A stretch of 64,000 nt of DNA from Trinickia violacea (lineage in GTDB: Bacteria > Pseudomonadota > Gammaproteobacteria > Burkholderiales > Burkholderiaceae): contig NZ_CP040077.1 of NCBI RefSeq assembly GCF_005280735.1, forward strand, positions 2,914,001 through 2,978,000. Reading direction: 5' to 3'. This document shows, one piece after another, positions 15,866 through 23,471 of this stretch. The position numbers were made by a program, and so were the translations under genes. Under the pieces are notes generated by a model. The model worked only from the letters and a program-made list of their open reading frames with translations, searched no databases and was not told the origin of the DNA. Numbering within the stretch: position 1 is the stretch's first letter; each line of letters begins with the position of its first letter.

Positions 15866-18100
15866 TCACGATTTGCGCGACGCACGCACGACGCCGCTCA
15901 CCTCGCCAAGCAGTGTGCACGCACGCTGCACTTGCGCCGCGTTCGACACCTCGACGGTGAACTGCATGAACGCGGCGTTGCGACGACTCATCGTCTTCAC
16001 GCCGATCACATTCATCTTCTCGCGAGCGAAGACTTCGGAGATGTCACGCAAGAGTCCTTGGCGATCCACCGCTTCGATCGCGAGATCGATCGGGTAGACC
16101 GACGAGCCGCGCCCACCAAGCACATCGGCGGACCACGCCGTCTCCAACACGCGCTCGGGCGCGCGTGCTGCCATCCGCTGAAACGTCGCGCAATCGCTGC
16201 GATGTATCGACATGCCTTTGCCACGCGTGACGAAACCGCTAATGGCATCCGGCGGCGCGGGCCGGCAGCAGCGCGCGAGCTGAGTCAAGAGCGCGTCGAC
16301 GCCGACGACAAGCACGCCCGCCGACGCACCGTGCGCAACGCTCGCCCCGCTGCTGCGTTTCTCGAAATGCTCGGGCGCCTCGACCTCGGGCTCGGGCGGC
16401 GGCGCGTCGGAGAGCGCCTGTTCGATGTTGCGCAGGCTGAACTCTTCCTTGCCGACGACGTTGAACAGATCGTCGGGCGCCTTGAAGCCGAGCTTCGCGG
16501 CGAGCTGATCGAGATTGACCGATGTCCGGCCTTCGCGCTGCAGCGTCTTTTCGACCAACGCGCGTCCGGCAGCGATGTTCTCCTGCAATTCGATCGCGTT
16601 GAACCACGCACGCACCTTCTGCCGCGCCCGGTGGCTTTGTAAATATCCGAGCTGCGGATTGAGCCAGTCGCGCGAAGGCCCGCCTTCTTTCACGGCGACG
16701 ATCTCGACCGTCTGACCGTTGTGCAGCGGCGTGTTGAGCGGCACCATTGCGCCTTCGACGCGCGCACCGCGGCAACGGTGACCCAGCTCGCTATGCAGGT
16801 GATACGCGAAATCGACCGGCGTCGCGCCTTGCGGCAATGCGATCACGCGCGCCTGCGGCGTGAGCACGTAGATGTGATCGTCATCGAGCGTCGCCTGACG
16901 CAGTTGCTCCCATGGTTTGCTCGCGCCCCGCTCGCCCTCGGCGACGTCATCCTTCCACGCGAGCAACTGACGCAGCCACGCGATCTTCTCGTCGTATTTT
17001 TCGCTTGCAGTGACCTGGCCGCCATAGCCGCGCGCTCCCGCTTCCTTGTAGCGCCAGTGCGCGGCAACACCATATTCTGCGAACTGATGCATCTCCTGCG
17101 TACGGATCTGCACTTCGAACGCGCGGCCGTCATCGCCGATGACCACGGTATGCAGCGATTTATAGCCGTTCGGCTTGGGACGCGAGATGTAATCGTCGAA
17201 TTCCTTCGGGATCGGCTGCCACAAGTTGTGGACAATGCCGAGCACGGTGTAGCAATCCTTGATGTCCGGCACGATCACGCGGAATGCGCGCACGTCGTAG
17301 AGCTCGGCGAAATCGAGCTCCTTGCCGCGCATCTTGCGCCAGATGCTGTAGATATGCTTCGGCCGCCCGCTGACGTCGGCGCGAATGTTAGCGGCAGCCA
17401 ATTCTTGCTGCAGCCGTTCGATCGCGCTATCGACATAGGTCTCGCGCTCCACGCGCTTTTCGTCGAGCAGCTTCGCAATGCGCTTGTACGTATCGGGATC
17501 TTCGAAGCGAAACGCGAGATCCTCGAGTTCCCACTTCAACTGCCAAATGCCGAGCCGGTTCGCGAGCGGCGCGTAGATCTCGAGCGTCTCGCGCGCGACG
17601 TCAGGCCCCGGCGACCGCTTCGCCGCCGCGTAGTAGCGCAGCGTCTGCAAGCGCGACGCGAGGCGGATCAGCACGACCCGGATGTCCTGCGCGAACGCGA
17701 GCAGCATCTTGCGCAACGCCTCGATCTGCGCGCGGCGCGCGGCCTGCGCATCGCGCCCGGCCTCCGGCAAAGCGCTTTGCGCCGCGCGCAGGCTGACCGT
17801 GCCGAGGCGCAGCAGCTTCCTCACATCGCCGACGAGCTGCGCCACCTCTTCGCCGAAGCGCTCGGCGATCACGTGCTCGGGATCGTCGAGATGCGGCGTC
17901 AGCACGAACAGTGCGGCCGCGAGCACGGCTGGCGGGTCGACGTTCAGCGTGCGCATGATCGCCGCGGTCCCGGCGGCGTGATCGGCAAGCAGTTCGCCGG
18001 TCGAGAGCAGCACGTCGCCGGCGTGCTCGCGCACGAACGTCAACGCGTCGTCGAACGACGGCGTCGGATTCGTTTCGGTCGTGACGGTATCGGCATTCAT
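15866..18100 (-). CDS. relA: GTP pyrophosphokinase RelA (monofunctional (p)ppGpp synthetase)
   Basis: A 744-residue long RSH enzyme that makes pppGpp/ppGpp on stalled ribosomes. The N-terminal hydrolase-like region (about 25-180) has lost its HD signature: the position reads AALFVLTPHLDD near residues 62-73, so hydrolysis is unlikely. The synthetase domain carries the acidic EFDD motif at 300-303 followed by YISRPKPNGYKSLHT, the hallmark of RelA rather than bifunctional SpoT/Rel. A TGS domain lies near 410-470 and a C-terminal ACT domain after about 665. A RidA gene lies 41 bases upstream on the same strand and may be co-transcribed. Confidence 0.95.
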   Translation of the reverse strand: MNADTVTTETNPTPSFDDALTFVREHAGDVLLSTGELLADHAAGTAAIMRTLNVDPPAVLAAALFVLTPHLDDPEHVIAERFGEEVAQLVGDVRKLLRLGTVSLRAAQSALPEAGRDAQAARRAQIEALRKMLLAFAQDIRVVLIRLASRLQTLRYYAAAKRSPGPDVARETLEIYAPLANRLGIWQLKWELEDLAFRFEDPDTYKRIAKLLDEKRVERETYVDSAIERLQQELAAANIRADVSGRPKHIYSIWRKMRGKELDFAELYDVRAFRVIVPDIKDCYTVLGIVHNLWQPIPKEFDDYISRPKPNGYKSLHTVVIGDDGRAFEVQIRTQEMHQFAEYGVAAHWRYKEAGARGYGGQVTASEKYDEKIAWLRQLLAWKDDVAEGERGASKPWEQLRQATLDDDHIYVLTPQARVIALPQGATPVDFAYHLHSELGHRCRGARVEGAMVPLNTPLHNGQTVEIVAVKEGGPSRDWLNPQLGYLQSHRARQKVRAWFNAIELQENIAAGRALVEKTLQREGRTSVNLDQLAAKLGFKAPDDLFNVVGKEEFSLRNIEQALSDAPPPEPEVEAPEHFEKRSSGASVAHGASAGVLVVGVDALLTQLARCCRPAPPDAISGFVTRGKGMSIHRSDCATFQRMAARAPERVLETAWSADVLGGRGSSVYPIDLAIEAVDRQGLLRDISEVFAREKMNVIGVKTMSRRNAAFMQFTVEVSNAAQVQRACTLLGEVSGVVRASRKS

Positions 18101-18141
18101 CGTGCAGGACTACGCAAGCAAAAACTCGAACTCAATGCGGC

Positions 18142-18495
18142 TCAATCCCGCTGGGCGGCCACGACCACGATTTCAACAAGGCACTTCGGATTGGCGAGCT
18201 TCGACTCGACGGTCGCGCGCGGCGGCGTCGCGCCGGTCGCAACCCAGCCGTCCCACACGGCGTTCATGCCGCTGAAGTCCACCATGTCCGACAGATAAAT
18301 CTGCACCGACAGCAGAAGCGACTTGTCGCTGTTCGCTTCGGCAAGCAAGCGGTCGATATGGCCGAGCACTTCGCGCGTCTGGCCGCTGATGTCCTGCTCC
18401 GTGTCGTCTGCGATCTGGCCGGCGAGATAGACCGTGCCGTTGTGAATCGCGATTTCCGAAAGACGCGCGCCGACGTGGTGACGAATGACTGCCAT
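18142..18495 (-). CDS. RidA-family (YjgF/UK114) protein
   Basis: A 117-residue RidA-fold protein. Family features are the N-terminal strand and AIHNGTVYLAGQIADD segment, the central SDKSLLLSVQIYLSDM helix and strand, and PPRATVESKLANPKCLVEI near the end, which carries the arginine that in true RidA binds the carboxylate of imine substrates. RidA proteins deaminate reactive enamines and imines, but this subgroup with the AVWDGWVA segment is not the best-studied one, so the substrate is uncertain. AGGA lies six bases before the ATG. It sits between the hydrolase gene and relA on the same strand. Confidence 0.88.
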   Translation of the reverse strand: MAVIRHHVGARLSEIAIHNGTVYLAGQIADDTEQDISGQTREVLGHIDRLLAEANSDKSLLLSVQIYLSDMVDFSGMNAVWDGWVATGATPPRATVESKLANPKCLVEIVVVAAQRD

Positions 18496-18575
18496 GGAGT
18501 GTCCTGAATGAATGAGGATGCGTTGATCGAAAGTGGCCGCGGGAACAGGGTCATGTCGTCCCGCACAGCCTCATA

Positions 18576-19490
18576 TTATGACGCGTCGCCGACGAAGAAG
18601 CGGCGCGCTATGTCGATCTGCGTGCTGTCGAGGAACGCCGGTGCGTGACCGACGCCTTCGATTTCGACGCTCGATACCGCCCGCCCGCGCTCCACCATTT
18701 GCGCGACCGTCTCGCGCGACAGCAAGTCCGACTCCGCGCCGCGCACGACGAGCACCGGCCCTGGCGTCGCCGCGAGCGAAACCCACAGGGCCGCCTCGCC
18801 GGCGGCGCTCATCTCGGGCGTCGTCGCGGCAAACGGCACCGCGACGCGAGGATCGTAGCGAAACTCCCAAGCGCCGTCCTCGCGCTCGCGCAAGAGCGGC
18901 GTGTTGATTTCGCTCCACTCCTGCGGCGTCAACGGCCCGAACGACTCGGCAAGCGCAGCCGCATGATCGATTCCCTCCTGCTTCGTGGTGAAGCGCGCAG
19001 GCTTGCCGAGATATTCGCCGATGCGCTCGAGCGACGCCGGCTCGATATGCGGACCGATGTCGTTGAGCAGCAGCTTCCTGATCGGCGAATTGGGCAAGCC
19101 GGCAAGACCGAGCCCGATCATTCCGCCCATCGACGTGCCGAACCAGTCGACCGACTCGACGTCGAGCCGCGCGATGAGCGTCACCATGTCAGCGACGTAC
19201 TGAGGCACCACGTATTGATTCGGGTTGCCGAGCCAATCGGACAAGCCGCGGCCCACCACGTCGGGACACACGACCCGGTAGACATCGGAAAGCGCCGCGG
19301 CCACCCGGTCGAAGTCGCGGCCCGAACGCGTCAGGCCATGCACGCACACGAGCACGCGCGGATTCGCCGGATCGCCCCACTCGGTATAGGCGACACGATG
19401 CAGCCCGCTCGCGCTCGCGCATTGCACGTAACGTTGGCGCGGCACGGACGAAAGAGCAGCGGTTGAAGATGCGGCGGGTGTAGAGGTCAT
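18576..19490 (-). CDS. Alpha/beta-fold hydrolase
   Basis: A 304-residue hydrolase. The oxyanion region VCVHGLTRSGRDFDRVA lies near residues 49-65, the nucleophile elbow is GTSMGG near 116-121 (Ser catalytic), an acid is likely in the VVRGAESDLLS segment near 245-255, and the catalytic His is in GVGHAPAFLD near the end. The N-terminal 20 residues are an Ala/Ser-rich tail. Substrate cannot be inferred. It is the most upstream gene of a same-strand run with the RidA gene (80-base gap) and relA. Confidence 0.87.
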   Translation of the reverse strand: MTSTPAASSTAALSSVPRQRYVQCASASGLHRVAYTEWGDPANPRVLVCVHGLTRSGRDFDRVAAALSDVYRVVCPDVVGRGLSDWLGNPNQYVVPQYVADMVTLIARLDVESVDWFGTSMGGMIGLGLAGLPNSPIRKLLLNDIGPHIEPASLERIGEYLGKPARFTTKQEGIDHAAALAESFGPLTPQEWSEINTPLLREREDGAWEFRYDPRVAVPFAATTPEMSAAGEAALWVSLAATPGPVLVVRGAESDLLSRETVAQMVERGRAVSSVEIEGVGHAPAFLDSTQIDIARRFFVGDAS

Positions 19491-19666
19491 CTGGGCTTTC
19501 CTCGGGCTTGGGAGCGGACGAACGACGCGTTACGCGACATCGTCGCGAAAGGCTTGGGACAGCACGTTGAACATGCCGTCGATTGTAATCGCTTTGCGAT
19601 AGCCGAATGCCCGGCCAAACGGCTAACGCGCATCGCCCGCCACGCGAATTCGATGCACTCACTGCG

Positions 19667-19705
19667 GGCCTGGAGTAAGCGCTAAAGCGCCAACTTGGGT
19701 CGACA
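19667..19705. repeat. REP-like palindromic repeat, copy A
   Basis: GGCCTGGAGTAAGCGCTAAA followed by a segment ending ACTTGGGTCGACA. It resembles the units at 28511-28574, sharing GGAGTAAG(C/T)GCT(A/G)AAG and the TCGACA end. Like that copy it abuts a Rho-independent terminator. Confidence 0.5.
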
Positions 19706-19736
19706 AAAAAACGGGCGAGGCTTTCGCCCCACCCGT
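19705..19736 (-). terminator. Terminator after scoB
   Basis: The 11-base arms 19711-19721 and 19726-19736 pair fully in RNA if two G-U pairs are allowed, with a GAAA tetraloop on the minus strand and a run of seven T after it. It lies 45 bases past the scoB stop. Confidence 0.8.
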
Positions 19737-19780
19737 TCGCCCATCTCGCATGCCGGCCGGCAAAGCCGGCTGGCGAGACG

Positions 19781-20422
19781 TCAGTGCACCGCGCTTACAT
19801 CGAGCGGCGCGCCCGTTTTCGCCTTGATTTCGTCGACCGTCACGCCGGTCGCCAATTCGACGAGCTTGAGCCCGTCATCGGTCACGTCGATCACGCCGAG
19901 ATCGGTGATGATCCGATCGACGACGCCCACGCCCGTCAACGGCAGCGTGCATTCTTCGAGGATCTTGTGCTGGTCGCCCTTCGCGACATGCTCCATCAGC
20001 ACGACCACGCGCTTCACGCCCGCGACCAAGTCCATCGCGCCACCCATCCCCTTGATCATCTTGCCGGGGATCATCCAGTTCGCGAGGTCGCCCTTCTTGC
20101 TAATCTGCATGGCGCCGAGGATCGCGAGGTTGATGTGGCCGCCGCGAATCATCGCGAACGAATCGGCCGACGAGAAGATCGACGAGCCGGGCAGCGTCGT
20201 CACGGTCTGCTTGCCCGCGTTGATCAGGTCCGCGTCCACTTCGTCTTCGTATGGCGACGGGCCGATGCCGAGCAGGCCGTTCTCCGATTGCAGCCACACT
20301 TCGACGCCCGCCGGCACGTGGTTGGCAACCAGCGTCGGCAGGCCGATGCCGAGGTTCACGTAGAAGCCGTCCTGCAATTCCTTCGCCGCGCGCGCGGCCA
20401 TTTCGTCACGAGTCCATGCCAT
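19781..20422 (-). CDS. scoB: 3-oxoacid CoA-transferase subunit B
   Basis: A 213-residue beta subunit of a class I CoA-transferase that moves CoA between succinyl-CoA and acetoacetate or a similar 3-oxoacid. Near residues 44-54 is SENGLLGIGP, whose Glu is the catalytic carboxylate that forms the CoA thioester. GKQTVTTLPGSSIFSSADSF and the long GGHINLAILGAMQ stretch are also family-typical. The start at 20422 was chosen because MAWTRDEMAARAAKEL is the usual N-terminus; the frame stays open far upstream across scoA. It begins two bases after scoA ends, so the two are translationally coupled. Confidence 0.95.
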   Translation of the reverse strand: MAWTRDEMAARAAKELQDGFYVNLGIGLPTLVANHVPAGVEVWLQSENGLLGIGPSPYEDEVDADLINAGKQTVTTLPGSSIFSSADSFAMIRGGHINLAILGAMQISKKGDLANWMIPGKMIKGMGGAMDLVAGVKRVVVLMEHVAKGDQHKILEECTLPLTGVGVVDRIITDLGVIDVTDDGLKLVELATGVTVDEIKAKTGAPLDVSAVH

Positions 20423-20424
20423 GA

Positions 20425-21129
20425 TCACTCTCCTTTCGCGCGGACGATGCGTTGTTCGATGCGTTTTTCCGGATGCGCATTGAGCACGATGCGCTGCACG
20501 AAGATGCCGGGCGTATGGATCGCGTCCGGATCGAGCTCGCCGGTCTCGACGATCTCTTCGACCTCGGCGACCGTGATCTTGCCGGCCATCGCGCACATCG
20601 GGTTGAAGTTGCGCGCGGTGCGGCGGTAGATCAGATTGCCGGACTTGTCCGCTTTCCAGGCTTTGACCAGCGCGACGTCGGCCGTGAGCGACGGCTCGAG
20701 CACGTACTGACGGTCGCCGAACTGGCGCGTCTCCTTGCCCTCCGCGATGATCGTGCCGTAGCCGGTGTTCGTGAAGAACGCGGGGATGCCCGCGCCGCCC
20801 GCACGCAGTTTCTCGGCAAGCGTGCCTTGCGGGGTGAATTCGAGCTCGAGTTCGCCGGCCAGGTATTGGCGCTCGAACTCCTTGTTCTCGCCGACATACG
20901 ACGAGATCATCTTCTTGATCTGCCGCGTCGTGAGCAGAAGGCCGAGGCCGAAGCCGTCGACGCCCGCGTTGTTGCTGATGCAGGTGATGCCCTTGACGCC
21001 CGAATCGCGCAACGCCGCGATCAGCGCCTCGGGAATGCCGCACAAACCGAAGCCGCCGACGGCGAAGGTCTGCCCGTCCTTGACGATGCCTTCGAGCGCG
21101 GCGGACGCGCTTGGATAGACTTTGTTCAT
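20425..21129 (-). CDS. scoA: 3-oxoacid CoA-transferase subunit A
   Basis: A 234-residue alpha subunit. The N-terminus MNKVYPSASAALEGIVKDGQ leads into the glycine-rich CoA-binding motif AVGGFGLCGIPEALI near residues 22-37, followed by ISNNAGVDGFGLGLLL. It partners with scoB immediately downstream to catabolise ketone bodies or use acetoacetate derived from fatty acids and PHB. The ATG at 21129 removes an unrelated 23-residue extension. A PAS-LuxR regulator diverges 246 bases upstream. Confidence 0.95.
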   Translation of the reverse strand: MNKVYPSASAALEGIVKDGQTFAVGGFGLCGIPEALIAALRDSGVKGITCISNNAGVDGFGLGLLLTTRQIKKMISSYVGENKEFERQYLAGELELEFTPQGTLAEKLRAGGAGIPAFFTNTGYGTIIAEGKETRQFGDRQYVLEPSLTADVALVKAWKADKSGNLIYRRTARNFNPMCAMAGKITVAEVEEIVETGELDPDAIHTPGIFVQRIVLNAHPEKRIEQRIVRAKGE

Positions 21130-21375
21130 CTGTATGTCCCTTCCTTTCCTCGACTTGGAAACCGAATAATCCGGATCGGCGCGGTCAGCATCGAGCACGG
21201 TTCCGATGCCTCATTCTAGTCATCTACGGAAAATGCCGGCGTGAACCCGGACAAACCGTGGCGCGCGTACCGTCGTTATGTGATCCGTGAAAGGGTACGA
21301 TGCACGGGCCTTACGGCACAATACGCAAAAATACATAAGCAATCGCCCGGCGGGCTGGCCCCGCAACGCTTCGAC

Positions 21376-21921
21376 ATGCCCCAGATCGACTACCAGACCG
21401 CCTTCCACCTCGCACCGATCGGCCTCGTGCTGTCGCGTGACCGCATTATCGAGGACTGCAACGATGCAGTGGCCGCAATCTTTCGCTGCAACCGGGAGGC
21501 GCTGATCGGGCAGTCGTTTCAGGTGCTCTATCCCTCGCCCGCGGAATTCGAGCGGATCGCCGAGCGCATTAGCCCGATCATGACGGCGCAGGGCAGCTAT
21601 GCGGACGACCGCATCATGAAGCGCGCAACAGGCGAATTATTCTGGTGTCATGTGACGGGGCGTGCGCTCGACCGGCGCGCGCCGCTCGCGGCGGGCGTCT
21701 GGACTTTCGAGGATTTGAGCGCGACGCGCCGGGTCGCTGTCGAGCTGACGCCGCGCGAGCGCGAGATCGCCGCGCTGCTCGCCACCGGCAAGACGAGCAA
21801 GCAGATCGGACGCGCGCTCGACATCAGTTCGCGCACGGTCGATGTCTACCGGGCGAGACTGATGCGCAAGTACGGCACGGGCAACGCGACCGAACTGCTG
21901 CAGAGGCTGCTGGGGAATTAG
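21376..21921 (+). CDS. PAS domain-containing LuxR-family transcriptional regulator
   Basis: A 181-residue regulator. Residues 5-115 are a PAS sensor (HLAPIGLVLSRDRIIEDCND, then REALIGQSFQVLYPS and GELFWCHVTGRALD). Residues 118-180 are a LuxR/GerE helix-turn-helix (ELTPREREIAALLATGKTSK, then QIGRALDISSRTVDVYRARL). The start at 21376 is the first Met of the PAS domain; the 45 upstream codons show no domain. It diverges from scoAB, so it is a likely regulator of ketone-body use, but the PAS ligand is unknown. No receiver domain is present, so it is not a phosphorelay response regulator. Confidence 0.9.
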   Translation: MPQIDYQTAFHLAPIGLVLSRDRIIEDCNDAVAAIFRCNREALIGQSFQVLYPSPAEFERIAERISPIMTAQGSYADDRIMKRATGELFWCHVTGRALDRRAPLAAGVWTFEDLSATRRVAVELTPREREIAALLATGKTSKQIGRALDISSRTVDVYRARLMRKYGTGNATELLQRLLGN

Positions 21922-21969
21922 CCGGGCATCGGCGAGCCCGGCGAAGGCGCGCGAATCGAATGGCCGCGC

Positions 21970-22401
21970 TCAGGACGCCTTGATCAGCACCGCGTTTTCG
22001 AGGGTGTCGCGCAGCAAGTCCGGAATCGGCACCGACTTGCCCGCCGCGTAATCGATCCACACGCAGCGCGCATTGCCGCGCGCGTAGAGCTGACCGGGGT
22101 CATCGGCGCGCGTCAGCTCGAACCCGGTATCGAAGCTGCTGCGGCCCGGCTTGCCGATCGTCATCCGGCCGATCACGTGGCCCGGATAGTGCAATTGCCT
22201 CAAGAACTCCATCGACGCGTTCACGATCACCGGCCCCTGCCCGTCCTCGTGATTGCCGATAAGGCCAAGATGTTCGAACCACGAAATCCGCACCTGCTCC
22301 ATGTAGCGGAAATAAACCGTGTTGTTCACGTGGCCGAAGGCATCCATGTCGCCCCAGCGGATCGGCATCGACATCTCAAAAACGGGGTGGTAATCGCTCA
22401 T
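21970..22401 (-). CDS. Acyl-CoA thioesterase, 4-hydroxybenzoyl-CoA/YbgC hotdog family
   Basis: A 143-residue single-hotdog enzyme that hydrolyses acyl-CoA esters. The active-site segment IRWGDMDAFGHVNNTVYFRY near residues 14-33 holds the catalytic Asp of the WxDxDxxGHVNN signature. PGHVIGRMTIGKPGRSSFDT matches the central strand. It lies downstream of the SDR gene on the same strand (118-base gap) and close to ETF-QO, suggesting a role in fatty-acid or aromatic acyl-CoA turnover. Chain-length preference is not readable. Confidence 0.9.
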   Translation of the reverse strand: MSDYHPVFEMSMPIRWGDMDAFGHVNNTVYFRYMEQVRISWFEHLGLIGNHEDGQGPVIVNASMEFLRQLHYPGHVIGRMTIGKPGRSSFDTGFELTRADDPGQLYARGNARCVWIDYAAGKSVPIPDLLRDTLENAVLIKAS

Positions 22402-22519
22402 CGTACTTCTTCTGCTCTTCTACACATGAAAATCGGGGTGGTACCCGGCGCACGCGCATATCGAAGCCGTGCGCCGGCGCCGCCGGGCGCAACGGCCCGA
22501 GCGGCGGATTGACTCAGGA

Positions 22520-23296
22520 CTAGGCGAGACCGAACCCGTCGTCGGCGGCAATCACCGCGCCATTGACGAATTGCGATTCGTCGGCGGCGAGCAGCAACAG
22601 CAGGCCGTCAAGGTCCTCCGGCTGGCCGACGCGGCGGCGCGGCAGCATCGCCAGCAGCTTTTGCCCTTGTTCGGTCGACCAATGATGGTGGTTGATCTCC
22701 GTGTCGATATAGCCGGGGCAGATCGCATTTACGTTGATGCCGTGGCGGCCCCATTCGAGCGCCATCGCCTTCGTCATATGCACGACGGCCGCCTTGCTCA
22801 TCGAATAGAGGCCGATTTGCGGCAGCACCCTCAAGCCCGCGACCGACGCGATATTGATGATCCGGTAAGCCGGCTTCTGCGCGCCTCCCGCGCGCATCAT
22901 CATCCGCTTCGCCACTTCCTGCGCGACGAAGAAGGCGCCGCGCGTGTTGGTGTCGAACACGTATTCGAAATCGGCAGGCGTGACGTCGGTGAGCTTTTGC
23001 GTCGTCGACACACCCGAGTTGTTGACGAGGATGTCGATCGTGCCCGCTTCCGTTTCCGCGTGCGCGACCGCCGATTTGATGCTCTGGTAGTCGGTCACGT
23101 CGAGCGAAACGACGTGCGCCGCGCCGCCGGAAGCCTCGATCTCGGCGCGCAGCTCCTTCAGACGCTCGACGCGGCGGCTAGCCAGCACCACCTTCGCGCC
23201 CGCTTGCGACAACACCTGCGCGAAGCGCTTGCCAAGCCCGCTCGACGCGCCGGTGATCAGGGCGACCTTGCCTTCCAGATTGATCGAACGGCCCAT
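22520..23296 (-). CDS. Short-chain dehydrogenase/reductase (SDR)
   Basis: A 258-residue classical SDR. The cofactor motif TGASSGLG is near residues 15-22, NNSG near 92, and the catalytic set is Ser in NIASVAGL and YSMSK with Tyr and Lys near 164-168. ASRRVERL after beta-2 favours NADP(H), by inference. The second ATG at 23296 is preferred over that at 23302 because AAGGA lies six bases before it, whereas the first abuts the Shine-Dalgarno. It is divergent from ETF-QO across a 175-base region containing a TetR-type palindrome. Members of this type often act as 3-hydroxyacyl-CoA or 3-oxoacyl reductases; this is unproven here. Confidence 0.9.
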   Translation of the reverse strand: MGRSINLEGKVALITGASSGLGKRFAQVLSQAGAKVVLASRRVERLKELRAEIEASGGAAHVVSLDVTDYQSIKSAVAHAETEAGTIDILVNNSGVSTTQKLTDVTPADFEYVFDTNTRGAFFVAQEVAKRMMMRAGGAQKPAYRIINIASVAGLRVLPQIGLYSMSKAAVVHMTKAMALEWGRHGINVNAICPGYIDTEINHHHWSTEQGQKLLAMLPRRRVGQPEDLDGLLLLLAADESQFVNGAVIAADDGFGLA

Positions 23297-23370
23297 TGTC
23301 ATTCCTTGTTTGGTAAAGGTTTGCGGATCGCAGGCTCGCCGCAGTCGCGCGGCGACACCCTATCACAAAA

Positions 23371-23386
23371 TAGAACGATCGTGCTA
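23371..23386. promoter_or_regulatory. TetR-type palindrome between SDR and ETF-QO genes
   Basis: TAGAACGATCGTGCTA is a 16-bp dyad around ACGATCGT with one mismatched pair. From memory, ACGATCGT-centred dyads are frequent operators of TetR-family fatty-acid regulators in betaproteobacteria. It lies 86 bases before the ETF-QO start and 75 before the SDR start, so one repressor could control both. Confidence 0.5.
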
Positions 23387-23471
23387 ATCTGCACAGATGC
23401 GGTTGCGGCAGTCCGACCGTTCCCTGACAATACGAACCCGAAAAAAGCATTCTAACGGTAGAGGAGCCCCA

